From the NCBI GenBank assembly GCA_020632755.1, contig JACKEY010000012.1, positions 1-64,000 on the forward strand: 64,000 nt of DNA. Reading direction: 5' to 3'. The DNA is from Alphaproteobacteria bacterium (GTDB taxonomy: Bacteria > Myxococcota_A > UBA796 > UBA2385). The position numbers were made by a program, and so were the translations under genes. The notes under the pieces were generated by a model. That model was not told where the DNA came from. It saw only the letters and a list, made by a program, of their open reading frames with translations, and made no database searches. Positions 52,148 to 61,298 of this stretch are shown one piece after another; the first letter of the stretch is position 1; each line of letters opens with the position of its first letter.

Positions 52148-52738
52148 CTATGGCTCCTCGGCGGTCCTCGAGAGTCGCTTCACTCGCTTGGACAGCTTCT
52201 TGACCCTCTTGGACAGGGAGCGGACTTCGTGGTCGATGTCCTCCAGCTCGACCTCGGCTTCGTCGGAGTCCCAAGCTGGGTTCCACTGGTAGAGCTCGAC
52301 GGCGTCCGCGCCCCAGCGCCCCCCCTGGCGATTCAAAGGAGGCTCGAACAACGAGATCAGCACTGCCTCGAGGTGGTCCATGGCCCGCTCGACCGAGGGA
52401 GCCTCGAGCACGTCCAGAGGCTGGACTTGGCGGTCGACGACTGGGTAGAGGCCGAACCAGGAGAAGCGCGTCCACCTGTTCCAGAACCGGTCGTCGAAGT
52501 GGTTGGTCAAGCGGGTCAGCAGGTCGGAGCTACCGCGTCCAGCTTGTCCAACGTAGACGACGTCGAGACTCGAGATGTTGTCGCCGTCGTAGAGGACGTA
52601 GATGCCGGCTTGGCCCCCGACATCGATCGGCTCCTGGTCGGAGTTGCGTCGGTACGCGCGCAGGCTGGGACCATCGTCCTCGAGCTCACCCAAGCGACTG
52701 CGCTCCCAGAACATGCCGTAGCACTTGATGAAGCTCAT
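52148..52738 (-). CDS. GIY-YIG nuclease-domain protein with coiled-coil tail
   Basis: 196 residues. GIY (45-47) and YVG (62-64) are spaced as in GIY-YIG nucleases; Arg76 in LTRL, Glu124 in DHLEAVLI and Asn136 in PPLNRQ complete the active-site set. The C-terminal 40 residues form a charged coiled coil (EVELEDIDHEVRSLSKRVKKL, then KRVKRLSR). A nicking or cutting role on phage DNA is plausible, since GIY-YIG domains occur in restriction enzymes. It sits inside a type I restriction locus between hsdR and hsdM. Confidence 0.85.
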   Translation of the reverse strand: MSFIKCYGMFWERSRLGELEDDGPSLRAYRRNSDQEPIDVGGQAGIYVLYDGDNISSLDVVYVGQAGRGSSDLLTRLTNHFDDRFWNRWTRFSWFGLYPVVDRQVQPLDVLEAPSVERAMDHLEAVLISLFEPPLNRQGGRWGADAVELYQWNPAWDSDEAEVELEDIDHEVRSLSKRVKKLSKRVKRLSRTAEEP

Positions 52739-52799
52739 GGTTCTCTATCCAGTCTGGCTGTAGCCCCATCACCGTAGTGAGCCGGGCCAGAGTTGTGGG

Positions 52800-53147
52800 T
52801 CAGCGGCAGGGGACTCGGTCCTGCGTTTGCATCAGATCGAGGTTGTAGATGGCGTCGTCGATGAGCTCGCGGTGTTGCACAGGGTCCAATGCCTCGATGA
52901 GGCATTGGATGTCCGTTGGGTAGTGGGTCCACCATTGGGTTTCGCGGGCAATGACGTTGCCGGCGACAAGCTTCCACCGGTTGACCTTGCCATCAATGCG
53001 GTTCACCGCCTCAATCTCCATCGGACCCGTGAGGTCGTGCCACCCCAAGGCGTCCAGCGCTCGGTTCACCCAGAGTCGTGCATGAGCGGTCAGCCTCTGC
53101 TTCTCCTGGGTGCTCACAATCCATCCCTCTGCCGCAGTCGTTGACAT
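52800..53147 (-). CDS. Unrecognised 115-residue protein
   Basis: I do not recognise this family. ATG 53147 is preferred over a longer frame to 53234. Helical N-terminus (KQRLTAHARLWVNRALDALGW), a beta middle containing the basic NRIDGKVNRWKLVAGNVI, then WWTHYPTDIQCLIEALD and an acidic helical end. No signal or membrane segment. Co-directional with the flanking defence genes. Confidence 0.65.
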   Translation of the reverse strand: MSTTAAEGWIVSTQEKQRLTAHARLWVNRALDALGWHDLTGPMEIEAVNRIDGKVNRWKLVAGNVIARETQWWTHYPTDIQCLIEALDPVQHRELIDDAIYNLDLMQTQDRVPCR

Positions 53148-53217
53148 CGGCTTGAGACAAACCTGGCTCCAACGGCCCACGCTTGGCAGATTCGAGTCGC
53201 GGTGGGGCCGAACGGAG

Positions 53218-55038
53218 TCACATCTTCCTCGCAACCAGGATCAGCTCCGTAAGGGCCGCGGCGATCTGGGGGGCCAGACCCTCGCGCTCCACATCGACCA
53301 CCTCGTCCTTGACAACAAGCATCCTGTCATCGCCCACCACATCGTCCGGGTCGAGCGAGTTCAGGTTGACGCTCACGGTGTCCTCGAACATGCACTTCCA
53401 CGCGAGGCGTCGGTTGGTGATGACCAAGCCACCCTTGCCCGAGCCCCACATGGTCCAGTCGAGGAGGTACAGCACCTCCTCCCCACCGCGGGTCCGGAAC
53501 CAGGTCTTCAGGCCATCCGTGCGGCTGGCGGGCACGCGATGCCAGGAGGTGTCGTCATCGACAGGGATGTGCTGCCGAACGATCTGCTTGGCGCCCGCCT
53601 TCCCTGCCCTGATGGTCTCGAAAGGCCACTCGATACGGTCGATGGTCGGCGACAAGACAAGGTCAGTGCGGAACCGTGCCCGGACCGCAGGCCCCCCGTA
53701 TTCCTGCACGAGGGGGCCTGCCGCCTCGGCCGCCGACCTGAAATCTCCCCGTCGCACGAGCCCTCGTACGAGGAACAGCCGCACCATGGAGTCGCTCGTG
53801 TCGGCGACCAACCGTCCAGCGAGGGCTTCGGCTTCATCTTGCCTGCCCGAAGCAGCCAGAGCCTCGATGCGGGACACTCGCAGACCGACATGGTCAGGCT
53901 CGCACTCCAGCCCAGCCGCCGTACGCCTCAACGCATCGGCATACCTGCCTGACTCGATGGAGACATCCGCGGCGACTTCCCAGTTGGACGCATTCTTCGG
54001 ATAGAGCCGCAGGAGATGATCGACTGCCAGTTCGGCATCATGGTGGTCGGACGCCGAGTAGGCCAGATGGGTTCGGGCGACCAAGGCCGCCATGCACGGC
54101 CCTTGCTGCTCGATGAACGCCTTTGTCGCAGCGAGTGCGTCCACATACGATTCAGGGAGGGACTGTGCCGTCGTGTCCCATGCAGACTCGATCTCTTTGA
54201 ACGTACTCGCCGGGGGGCGTGTGGTACCGTCCGCCAAGACGTTCCAGATGGCGGCGTAGCAGGCCTCAAGTCCTTCGTATACGCGCTTGATGGCATCGTC
54301 GTATGCCTCGAGGATCGCCTCGACCCGCTTGTCGTCACGTGCTCCGCCAACCATGGCTCCGACTGCACCGCCGATGGCGGTACCGATTCCCGGAAGGAGG
54401 GCCGTACCGAGCGCTGCTCCACCAACGGCTCCCATCGCCGCGCTCGTGTTGCCGTCTGCAACACGGGCTGCACCAGCGAAGAACCCCTCGAGGCTCGACT
54501 CTGGGACATTCTCTTCCTCCACGGCCCTGCGCGCTTCGCGAAGATCACGAATTGCAGACTGGCGTCGCTGTACAAGGCCGTCCTTGGCGGACTTCAGGGC
54601 CTCCCGGTTCCGGGCGATATCCAGACCGGCTCCTTCACCGGCCAAGTAGCGGAGGACCGCGTCGATGCCGTTCTCGAGTGCTCGCTCGTGGTTCCGGGCA
54701 GAGAGCTTGGAGAGGAACTTGTCGATCCCACCAGCTGCCTCCACTCCAGCACCGTAGACCCTGGCCAGATCCAAGCTGGGCGCGGAGAAGACATCGCTGA
54801 TCTCATCCCACAAGGTCCAGTCGTGCTTCTGGTCGTCGCTCGAAGCGGACGGTGCGGCGGTCGCGCGGGCCGGCGGCGCTGCAGCTTCGGTGGCGGTTCC
54901 ACAGTAGGGGCAGGCACGCCACTCCGGTTGGATATCCTTGCCGCACTCTGCACACTTCGTCTGAGTGCTGGTCCCGCAGAACGGGCAGACCTTCCAGTCA
55001 GGCTGGAGCTCCTTCTTGCACGCGTTGCAGGTATTCAT
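53218..55038 (-). CDS. Double zinc-ribbon protein with glycine zipper, TPR-like and PH-like regions
   Basis: 606 residues from ATG 55038, overlapping the hsdR stop as ATGA. Two zinc ribbons open the protein (CNACKKELQPDWKVCPFCG; CAECGKDIQPEWRACPYCG). A helical region follows (about 70-190), then a glycine-zipper hairpin (AAMGAVGGAALGTALLPGIG, TAIGGAVGAMVGG, about 200-235) that could insert in a membrane. TPR-like helices come next (about 330-450), and a C-terminal PH/GRAM-like domain with GGLVITNRRLAWK and MLVVKDEVVDVE. This mix is suggestive of a membrane-acting effector or sensor, not of a standard restriction subunit. It is coupled to hsdR translation. No named family covers the whole protein. 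Confidence 0.72.
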   Translation of the reverse strand: MNTCNACKKELQPDWKVCPFCGTSTQTKCAECGKDIQPEWRACPYCGTATEAAAPPARATAAPSASSDDQKHDWTLWDEISDVFSAPSLDLARVYGAGVEAAGGIDKFLSKLSARNHERALENGIDAVLRYLAGEGAGLDIARNREALKSAKDGLVQRRQSAIRDLREARRAVEEENVPESSLEGFFAGAARVADGNTSAAMGAVGGAALGTALLPGIGTAIGGAVGAMVGGARDDKRVEAILEAYDDAIKRVYEGLEACYAAIWNVLADGTTRPPASTFKEIESAWDTTAQSLPESYVDALAATKAFIEQQGPCMAALVARTHLAYSASDHHDAELAVDHLLRLYPKNASNWEVAADVSIESGRYADALRRTAAGLECEPDHVGLRVSRIEALAASGRQDEAEALAGRLVADTSDSMVRLFLVRGLVRRGDFRSAAEAAGPLVQEYGGPAVRARFRTDLVLSPTIDRIEWPFETIRAGKAGAKQIVRQHIPVDDDTSWHRVPASRTDGLKTWFRTRGGEEVLYLLDWTMWGSGKGGLVITNRRLAWKCMFEDTVSVNLNSLDPDDVVGDDRMLVVKDEVVDVEREGLAPQIAAALTELILVARKM

Positions 55039-58000
55039 CCCACGTCCTCCCAGACGGCCTCGGAGATCTCCCCGAGCACGTCCTCGAGGTGGCCTCCGAA
55101 GACCTTGTTCAACCGGTCGAACCCGCCCTGGGCCTTGAACTGGCCGCGGTCGAGGGCCTCGCGGTCGACGATGGTCTCGACCATCAACTGCTTCCCGATC
55201 CGCTCGAGCCACTTCCGCTGCGGCATCGTCCACGCACGGCTCGACAGGATGCCGGTCATCGCCCGCTTCACCCGCTCCTCGTAGGGCACGAGCGGCGAGC
55301 CCAGGGCCTGCTGGCGGATGAACCCGATGATGGTGGCAGCGATGTCCTGGTTCGTGGCCTCCTGCCATGCGACTCGGAGCCCCGCTTCGGTGAACCCGGC
55401 CCGGTCGAGCTCGAACTTGAGCTCCTTCAACTGCTGGCGGGTGAGCTTCCGAGGCCGCTGGGTCACGACCATCAATGCCGGGAGGTCGTTGAGGTGCTCG
55501 CGGACGAAGGCTCCGAAGGACTCCAGGTAGTCCTCGGGCTTCTCGGCGGAGCCGTAGCCTCGCTCCGTGCGACGCAGCTCGTCCTCGTGGTGCGAGATGA
55601 GCAGCACCGGGCCGTCGCCGGTCACCACCGTGTCGAGCCACACCGCCAGGTCCGGGTGCTCTTCGAACCATGCCGAGGTCGCGGAGGCCCCCCAATCGCT
55701 CATCGAGCGGAGCAGCTCCTTCGGCTCCATCCCTGCCAGGGTCACGAACTGGTCGTGTGCAGCTCCGGTGAGCCTCCGGGCCTTCCGCTGCAGCTTGGCC
55801 CGGAGCTGGTCATGCACCTCGTCGAGGGCCGTCTGGTCGGTGAGACTCGCCAGCTCGTCGACCAGCTGGACGAAGGTGATCTTGGGGCTCACCACCACCG
55901 GCTTCATCGAGGTGTAGGGCTCCAGCGCCGAGTAGAGGTCGACGGCATCGAAGATGCGGAAGTACTGCTTGCCGATCTCGGGGCACTGGCGGGTCGCCCG
56001 GCCCAGCATCTGCTCGTAGAGGATGCGGCTGCGGATCCGCCGAATGAACACGAGATTCACGATCTCGGGCACGTCGATGCCCGTGGTGAGCAGGTCGACG
56101 GTCACAGCCACCCGGGGGTTCGTCTCGTTCTTGTAGAACCGGATGAGCTGGCCGGGCTTGTGGGCGTTGCCGGTGATCTTGCAGACCGCCGCGTCCTCGG
56201 TGGGGCCGTACATCGCATCGAACGCCTCCTTGAGGAGCTTGGCCACCAGGTCGGCATGGGCGTCGGTGGCGGCGAAGATGAGGGTCTTGCCCGGCAGCGA
56301 TGGGTCGATGTGGTTGGCGAGCTCCTCACACACCACGCGGTTGAAGCTCTCGGTGACGACGGCCTGGTTGAAACGGTCGACCTCGATGGTGACCTCGTCC
56401 GGTGCGTGGATGAGATCGACCTCCCGCCTTCGAACCCGGTAGACCTCCATCGGCTCGCCAGCGAGCCACTTGATGCCGTCCTCGGCGAGGGCCGTGACGA
56501 TGCGGATGGGTGGCTCGTGGTCGATGAGGTGGCCGTCGATGACCGCCTGGCGGTAGCTGTAGGTGAAGACCGGGTCGCCGAAGATCTCGGTGGTGTGCAG
56601 GGCCGGGGTCGCCGTGAGGCCGATGCGGACGGCGTCGAACTGGTCGAGCACCCGGCGATACTTGCTGATGTAGTCGGCTTCCGACCGGAAGGTGAGCTCG
56701 GCGTCGGACAGCTCACGGTCGAGGTGGTAGCCCCGGTGGCACTCGTCCACGATGATGCAGTCGTACTGATCGACGGGGACCGTCTCGGCGTCGTCCGAGG
56801 AGTACAGCAGCCGGTGGACCATGCCCTGGATGGTGGCGATGTGGAGCCGGGTGTCGGAGTCCGGGACAAGGTCGCCTAGGCCCTTCACGTCGTAGATCTG
56901 CTCGAACGACTGGAGCTGCTCCAGTTTGACGTTCTTGAAGGCCTCGTGGGCCTGTTCGCCCAGGCTGGTGCGGTCGACGAGGAAGAGCACGCGGTTGAAG
57001 CGGCCGGCCTTGATGAGCCGGTAGACCATGCAGATGGCCGTTCGGGTCTTGCCGGTGCCCGTGGCCATCGCCAGCAGGAGGTCCCGCTGGCCGGCGGCGA
57101 TGGCCGCCTCGACCTCGGCGATGGCGGCCCGCTGGTAGTCGCGGAGGGGGAGGTAGTCGGCGGGCTCGGTGGCGAGCCGGGCCTCGGCGGCGGCCCGGTC
57201 CTGCTTGAGGAGCTTGACGAGGCCTTCGGGCGTGTACCAGCCCTCGAGGGCCCGGGCGTGGTTCGTCGGCCGCCGGGCGTCGCGGAACCAGATGCCCGAG
57301 GCGGTGACGATCTGGCGCAAGTAGGGGCGGCCGTTGGTGGCGAACAGGAAGGGCACCTTGAAGTCGCCCCAGGGGCCGCCGGGCGAACTCCAATCGTCCG
57401 CGATGGTGATGTCCCGGCTGTACCGCTCGGCCTGGCCGATCCGAGCCGGGATGTTGGTGGCCAGCCGCTTGGCCTCGACCACCCCGACCGGGGTGAGGCC
57501 GACGAAGAGGACGTAGTCGGCGGGGCCCGAGGCGGTCGGCCACTCGGCGATGGCGAGGTTGCGGCCCTTGGCGGGGCGGGTGCCCTTCGAGTGGCGGAGC
57601 ACTTCCGAGTCGGCCGCCCAGCCCGCTTCGACGAGCTGGGCGTCGATGAGCTTGCGAGTCTCAGCCTCGGTGAGGTCGAGGTCAGCGCCGGCCACCTGGG
57701 CGGCCTGGACGACCGCAGCGGTGACCTCGGGGGGGGCCGACGCGGCTGTGGCCTGGGCGGCGGCGAGGTGGGCGTCGAACCGCTGGCGCTCGGCCTGGAG
57801 CTGCTCCGCCGTCTCCTCGGCCAGTTCCATTGCCGCCGCCACGTCCTCGAAGGCGGCCTGTGCCCTGGCTTCTGCCTGGGCACGCAGAGCGGCCTGCTGC
57901 TGCGCCGTGAGCGTCGCCTCGGCGACCTGGGACTCGTAGGTCGTCAGCTCCTCTCGGAGGCGCTGGAGCTCGTCCTGGAGGGCCTGCTCGGCCCCCTGGG

Positions 58001-58424
58001 GGTCGGGAGGCGGAGTGAAGGGCCCAGGCTTGAAGCTCGAGGCATGGCCGAAGGAGCGGTGGAACCAGATGGCCAGCTTCCGGGCCATCTTGAGCTGGTG
58101 CAGGGCGTCCCGCTGGCTGCCATGGTGGTCGTGGGCGGCGGCGTTGCCGGCCTTGCGGAGCCCGTGGAAGAGCTGGGAGACCTCAGGCGTGAGCACGCCG
58201 CGGTCCCACAGCTGATTGAGCACGTCGACGAAGGCGGTCTCGGGCGAGGTGTAGACACCCGCGTAGGCGGCGGCCTGCTGGGCGAGAACCTCGCCGAACT
58301 GGCGCAGCTTGATGAGGGCGGTGTTCGGGTCGTCGGCGAAGTACCGCTCAGCCTGGGCGGCGTACCGCACCAGCAGCTCGTCGTGAGCGGCGAGGAAGGC
58401 GAAATTGGCCGACTGCGCTGGCAA
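55035..58424 (-). CDS. hsdR: Type I restriction enzyme R subunit
   Basis: 1129 residues from TTG 58424. N-terminal DUF4145 (about 10-125; LIKLRQFGEVLAQQAA, GLRKAGNAAAHDHHG) and a coiled coil (about 145-225) come first. The nuclease domain has PADYVLFVGL...GVVEAKRLA (Asp303, Glu317, Lys319). The helicase motor has ATGTGKT 454-460, DECH 560-563, GLTATPALHT and a second RecA lobe with TTGIDVPEIVNL and MLGRATRQC. A C-terminal EcoEI-type helical domain ends the protein. It translocates and cuts unmodified DNA as part of HsdR2M2S. Unusually, four unrelated genes separate it from hsdM. Confidence 0.95.
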   Translation of the reverse strand: MPAQSANFAFLAAHDELLVRYAAQAERYFADDPNTALIKLRQFGEVLAQQAAAYAGVYTSPETAFVDVLNQLWDRGVLTPEVSQLFHGLRKAGNAAAHDHHGSQRDALHQLKMARKLAIWFHRSFGHASSFKPGPFTPPPDPQGAEQALQDELQRLREELTTYESQVAEATLTAQQQAALRAQAEARAQAAFEDVAAAMELAEETAEQLQAERQRFDAHLAAAQATAASAPPEVTAAVVQAAQVAGADLDLTEAETRKLIDAQLVEAGWAADSEVLRHSKGTRPAKGRNLAIAEWPTASGPADYVLFVGLTPVGVVEAKRLATNIPARIGQAERYSRDITIADDWSSPGGPWGDFKVPFLFATNGRPYLRQIVTASGIWFRDARRPTNHARALEGWYTPEGLVKLLKQDRAAAEARLATEPADYLPLRDYQRAAIAEVEAAIAAGQRDLLLAMATGTGKTRTAICMVYRLIKAGRFNRVLFLVDRTSLGEQAHEAFKNVKLEQLQSFEQIYDVKGLGDLVPDSDTRLHIATIQGMVHRLLYSSDDAETVPVDQYDCIIVDECHRGYHLDRELSDAELTFRSEADYISKYRRVLDQFDAVRIGLTATPALHTTEIFGDPVFTYSYRQAVIDGHLIDHEPPIRIVTALAEDGIKWLAGEPMEVYRVRRREVDLIHAPDEVTIEVDRFNQAVVTESFNRVVCEELANHIDPSLPGKTLIFAATDAHADLVAKLLKEAFDAMYGPTEDAAVCKITGNAHKPGQLIRFYKNETNPRVAVTVDLLTTGIDVPEIVNLVFIRRIRSRILYEQMLGRATRQCPEIGKQYFRIFDAVDLYSALEPYTSMKPVVVSPKITFVQLVDELASLTDQTALDEVHDQLRAKLQRKARRLTGAAHDQFVTLAGMEPKELLRSMSDWGASATSAWFEEHPDLAVWLDTVVTGDGPVLLISHHEDELRRTERGYGSAEKPEDYLESFGAFVREHLNDLPALMVVTQRPRKLTRQQLKELKFELDRAGFTEAGLRVAWQEATNQDIAATIIGFIRQQALGSPLVPYEERVKRAMTGILSSRAWTMPQRKWLERIGKQLMVETIVDREALDRGQFKAQGGFDRLNKVFGGHLEDVLGEISEAVWEDVG

Positions 58425-58498
58425 GGTGGACCCCGTGGGGCGCCAAGCTTCTCACACCTGCGGGTGGGAGGGGAGGATCAGGCGTGGCGGGGCGGGCC

Positions 58499-58738
58499 CT
58501 ACCGCTCGAACAGGCCCTTGGCCGGCTTGCCGACGCCAACGCAGGCTACGGCGTCGATGGCCCCGCCAACGCCGACTCCCGCCAGCGGGACCAGCTTGAC
58601 CACGTTGATGATTCCCTTCTCGCCTGCCTTGGTGATCAAGCTGAGTCCCGGTTGGACACCGGTCGGGCTTCTGGATGCAGATGCCTGGCGCTTCCCCACG
58701 GGAACCGAGGTCGCACGTGAGCTGGGCAAGACGCCCAA
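58499..58738 (-). pseudogene. Truncated EcsC-like C-terminal remnant
   Basis: Only about the last 48 residues look genuine: SLITKAGEKGIINVVKLVPL then AGVGVGGAIDAVACVGVGK and PAKGLFER with a stop at 58499. This resembles the end of EcsC-family proteins. Upstream of about 58640 the frame loses protein character and the opposite strand takes over, so the 5' part was lost. Confidence 0.5.
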
Positions 58739-58913
58739 TGGCTACACCGTGCCGCGAGTGCTCTGTGGGGTAGGCGTCTTCGTCGAGTGGTCCAGGGTGG
58801 TGCGGTATCTGGGTTCCGTCCATGGATTGCCCTTGGAGCTGAGGATCGGAGCAGAACAACCGCTGAATGTACTGTTCGAGGGGATTCCAGCAGAGGGCCT
58901 CTTGGAGCCATAG
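58640..58913 (+). pseudogene. 5'-truncated remnant of an unknown gene
   Basis: About 90 codons ending at TAG 58913 read as ordinary protein (DADAWRFPTGTEVARELGKT, NGYTVPRVLCGVGVFVEW, GLPLELRIGAEQPLNVLFEG) but have no in-frame start with a ribosome site before they meet the EcsC-like remnant at about 58640. Family not recognised. Marks a recombination junction at the edge of the restriction island. Confidence 0.45.
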
Positions 58914-59328
58914 CGTCTGGCTGAACCCTACGTCGGGGCATGAGCTTCACCCAGTCAACAGTCTCGGCAGGGAGAGCGCCTCTCGTCATGGCACGGGCGG
59001 AGGTCGCGCCCCTGCGACGACGCGCCGGACGACCCCAGGCACGCACGGCCAACAGGGACAGCTCCGCGCGCGGCCGGGCACATGCCACGCCGCCTCGTGT
59101 TCCCCACTCAGGTCTTGGTCCCTGCGAATCCTTCGCGACGCTCAGGCGCGAAGCGGCGGGAACATGGTGGGGAGGGGCCGGCGGGTTTCTGAGCGGACTA
59201 CACAGTCGCCCCTTCCCGTGGTTCCATCACACTTGGTCCCCCACCACCAACAACCCTTGCCCGCTGCCGCACGAGCCCCAGCGAGGTCCCGACGCGGGCC
59301 CTCGCTGGCTCTGCCGCGCCCCTCCCCC
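58914..59328. other. Intergenic region before the second M20 operon
   Basis: 415 bp with no gene I can support. It must contain the promoter of the M20-glycosyltransferase operon. No strong hairpin or tRNA was seen. Confidence 0.35.
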
Positions 59329-60213
59329 ATGACCGACCCCCCGCGCCCCTCCCCTATCGCTCCGTCCGCGCTCCGAACGCTGGAGGCCCTCGTCGCGTTC
59401 GACACGAGCCCGGGGGGACCGGATCACACCGCCTGCATCGACTGGCTTGGCAACCGCCTCCGCGCCCTCGGGTTCGAACTCGAAGTGCATGGTGCGGCTC
59501 CCGGCCGTCCCCTGTTGGTGGCCCATCGAAACGCCCGCGGGCTGTCCGGGCACGTCGTGTTCTACGGCCACTACGACGTCACCTCGCCGGGGCGTCCCGA
59601 GCGGTGGCGCTTTCCGCCGTGGCAGCTCAGCCGCGCCGAAGGTCGCCTCTGGGGGCGCGGCGTGGCTGACAACAAGGGACCGCTGGCCTGTCGCCTCTCG
59701 GCCCTCGAGCACCTCGATGCGACGCCCGCCATCACGTGGCTGATCCAAGGGGAAGAGGAGTGCGGCTCGGACGTGGCTCGGGCCATCCTGCCCGGGTTGA
59801 TGCCCCGCCTGGAGGCGTCCCTGTGGCTCGACGAGACGGGCTACCACGACCACGAAGACGGCACCCTGCGCCTGCTCGGGCGAACCCTGGGCCCCGACGG
59901 AGAGAGCCGACCACCTGATCGGGCCCTGGGCTCTCTCCTCGACGATCTGCGTGACCTCGCCGCCCGCTGGGGGGTGGGCGTGCGCCATGAATGCCGCGGC
60001 CTGAACAAGAGCGCCGTCCAGGGTGGATGTCCCTTCAACGAGCATCTGCCGGTAGGCGCGCGCTATCTGGCCCTCGGCGTCAACGACTCGGCGGGTCACA
60101 TCCACGGCCGCGACGAGTCCGTGCCGGAGTGGACCTTCGCGCTGCACGCGGCCGAGTTGGAGGTGGTCTTCCGTTGGGCCGACCGTGCGGACCGACAGGA
60201 CAAGGTGCCATGA
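59329..60213 (+). CDS. Short M20-family metallopeptidase, paralogue of 39835-40659
   Basis: 294 residues from ATG 59329; the longer frame upstream is low-complexity. M20 ligand motifs are all present: FYGHYDVTSPG, RGVADNKGPLA, LIQGEEECGSD, LWLDETGY, and GHIHGRDESVPE. The order and neighbouring residues match the protein at 39835-40659 (GRG.ADN.GPL; QGEEE.GS; WL.ETGY; IH..DES), so they are paralogues, and both lack most of the M20 dimerisation domain. Probably trims or releases an amino-acid-containing substrate. First gene of an operon whose next start overlaps as ATGA. Confidence 0.87.
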   Translation: MTDPPRPSPIAPSALRTLEALVAFDTSPGGPDHTACIDWLGNRLRALGFELEVHGAAPGRPLLVAHRNARGLSGHVVFYGHYDVTSPGRPERWRFPPWQLSRAEGRLWGRGVADNKGPLACRLSALEHLDATPAITWLIQGEEECGSDVARAILPGLMPRLEASLWLDETGYHDHEDGTLRLLGRTLGPDGESRPPDRALGSLLDDLRDLAARWGVGVRHECRGLNKSAVQGGCPFNEHLPVGARYLALGVNDSAGHIHGRDESVPEWTFALHAAELEVVFRWADRADRQDKVP

Positions 60214-61298
60214 GGGTCGTCTGCGATCCGAATCCCTTCTGCTTTGGCTCGACGGCCACGATGCGCGCGGTCCTTGCGCAGCTCCCCGAGGTCGAACCGG
60301 TGGTCATCGGCATGGGACCCACCCTCGACCTGTGCCGGGATCTCGAGGTGCGACCGACAGACGTGAAGGATCCTGCGTGCCTGGACCAGCACCGCGACCT
60401 TCTCGACAAGTCCGACCTCTACTTGGCCTTCTCCAACAACTGCAACGTGGACCGGGTGGTGGAGTTCGGCCTGCCCCTGGCCTTCGTGGACATCCACTTC
60501 GCCACCAAGCGTCGGGAGACGGCGGCCATGCGCCATGCCGCCGCCTACATCATCGAGAACCACCCGGGCGTCCAGGCATCCCTCGATCGCCGGGCCCCGC
60601 GAAACCCCGTGCTGGTGGGCCCGATGGTGGCCCAGGACCGGCCGACGGGCGCCCCGAAGAGGGCCTTGCTGGTCAACCTCGGCGGGGCCTGTTCACCCGA
60701 CCTGGAGCCCGGGCGAAACACCCTGTACCCGGCTCGCGCGAGCGAGACGGTGGACCGGGTCGTGGGTCGTCTCGGCCTGGAGGCGGTGACGGTGGCCATG
60801 GGGACCCGCGCCGCATCGACCGTTCCGCCGCTGTCCCACGCCCTGCCCCGGACCTTGCCTCCGACGGCCTACCGCGCGGCCTTGGCGGCGTCCGAAGTCC
60901 TGCTCACCGCGCCCGGTCTGAACGGTCCCCTCGAGGCCTTCTTCCTGGGGATCCCGGTGGTGTTCCTGCCGCCCCAGAACCTGACCCAGGTCTTCCACCT
61001 GTCGACCTACGCCGCTGCGGACCTGGCACCCGCGGCCCAGGCGCTGCTGGAGCTGGTTCCGGGGCGGGGGTTTCGTCCTGGCGCCACCGAGGCCGAAGGT
61101 ACGGCCGCCGTGCTCGAGGCGCTGGATGGGCTGGGCTCCCACGGTTGGCGGGCGGTCGAGGAGCTCGTCTACCAGCAGTTGTGCTGGCCTGGAGAGACCC
61201 TTCAGGCGCTCGCTGCGCGACAACAAGCCTGGGCTCGAAGCCTGGGCGAACACGGCCCGGCCGCCGCGGCCGAGGCCATCCGGGGGGTGCTGCGGTGA
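60210..61298 (+). CDS. GT-B-like glycosyltransferase (cytosylglucuronate-synthase-like)
   Basis: 362 residues. N-terminal MRVVCDPNPFCFGSTATMRA and LDLCRDLEVRPTDVKD resemble proteins annotated as (hydroxymethyl)cytosylglucuronate synthases of nucleoside-antibiotic pathways. The C-terminal half has a GT-B donor-side arrangement: RALLVNLGGACSPD, SEVLLTAPGLNGPLEAFFLG and IPVVFLPPQNLTQ, comparable to the UGT-type loop that binds the nucleotide sugar. A role in sugar transfer to a small acceptor is likely; the base or acceptor is unknown. Overlaps the M20 stop and the next gene's start by 4 bp each. Confidence 0.72.
   Translation: MRVVCDPNPFCFGSTATMRAVLAQLPEVEPVVIGMGPTLDLCRDLEVRPTDVKDPACLDQHRDLLDKSDLYLAFSNNCNVDRVVEFGLPLAFVDIHFATKRRETAAMRHAAAYIIENHPGVQASLDRRAPRNPVLVGPMVAQDRPTGAPKRALLVNLGGACSPDLEPGRNTLYPARASETVDRVVGRLGLEAVTVAMGTRAASTVPPLSHALPRTLPPTAYRAALAASEVLLTAPGLNGPLEAFFLGIPVVFLPPQNLTQVFHLSTYAAADLAPAAQALLELVPGRGFRPGATEAEGTAAVLEALDGLGSHGWRAVEELVYQQLCWPGETLQALAARQQAWARSLGEHGPAAAAEAIRGVLR

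Noticed and set aside
55000..58900. Very long plus-strand frames opposite hsdR and the zinc-ribbon gene
   Set aside because: Antisense shadows with Gly/Val/Leu/Glu-biased composition; the minus-strand genes have full domain evidence. Only the final 90 codons (58640-58913) lie outside hsdR and look real.
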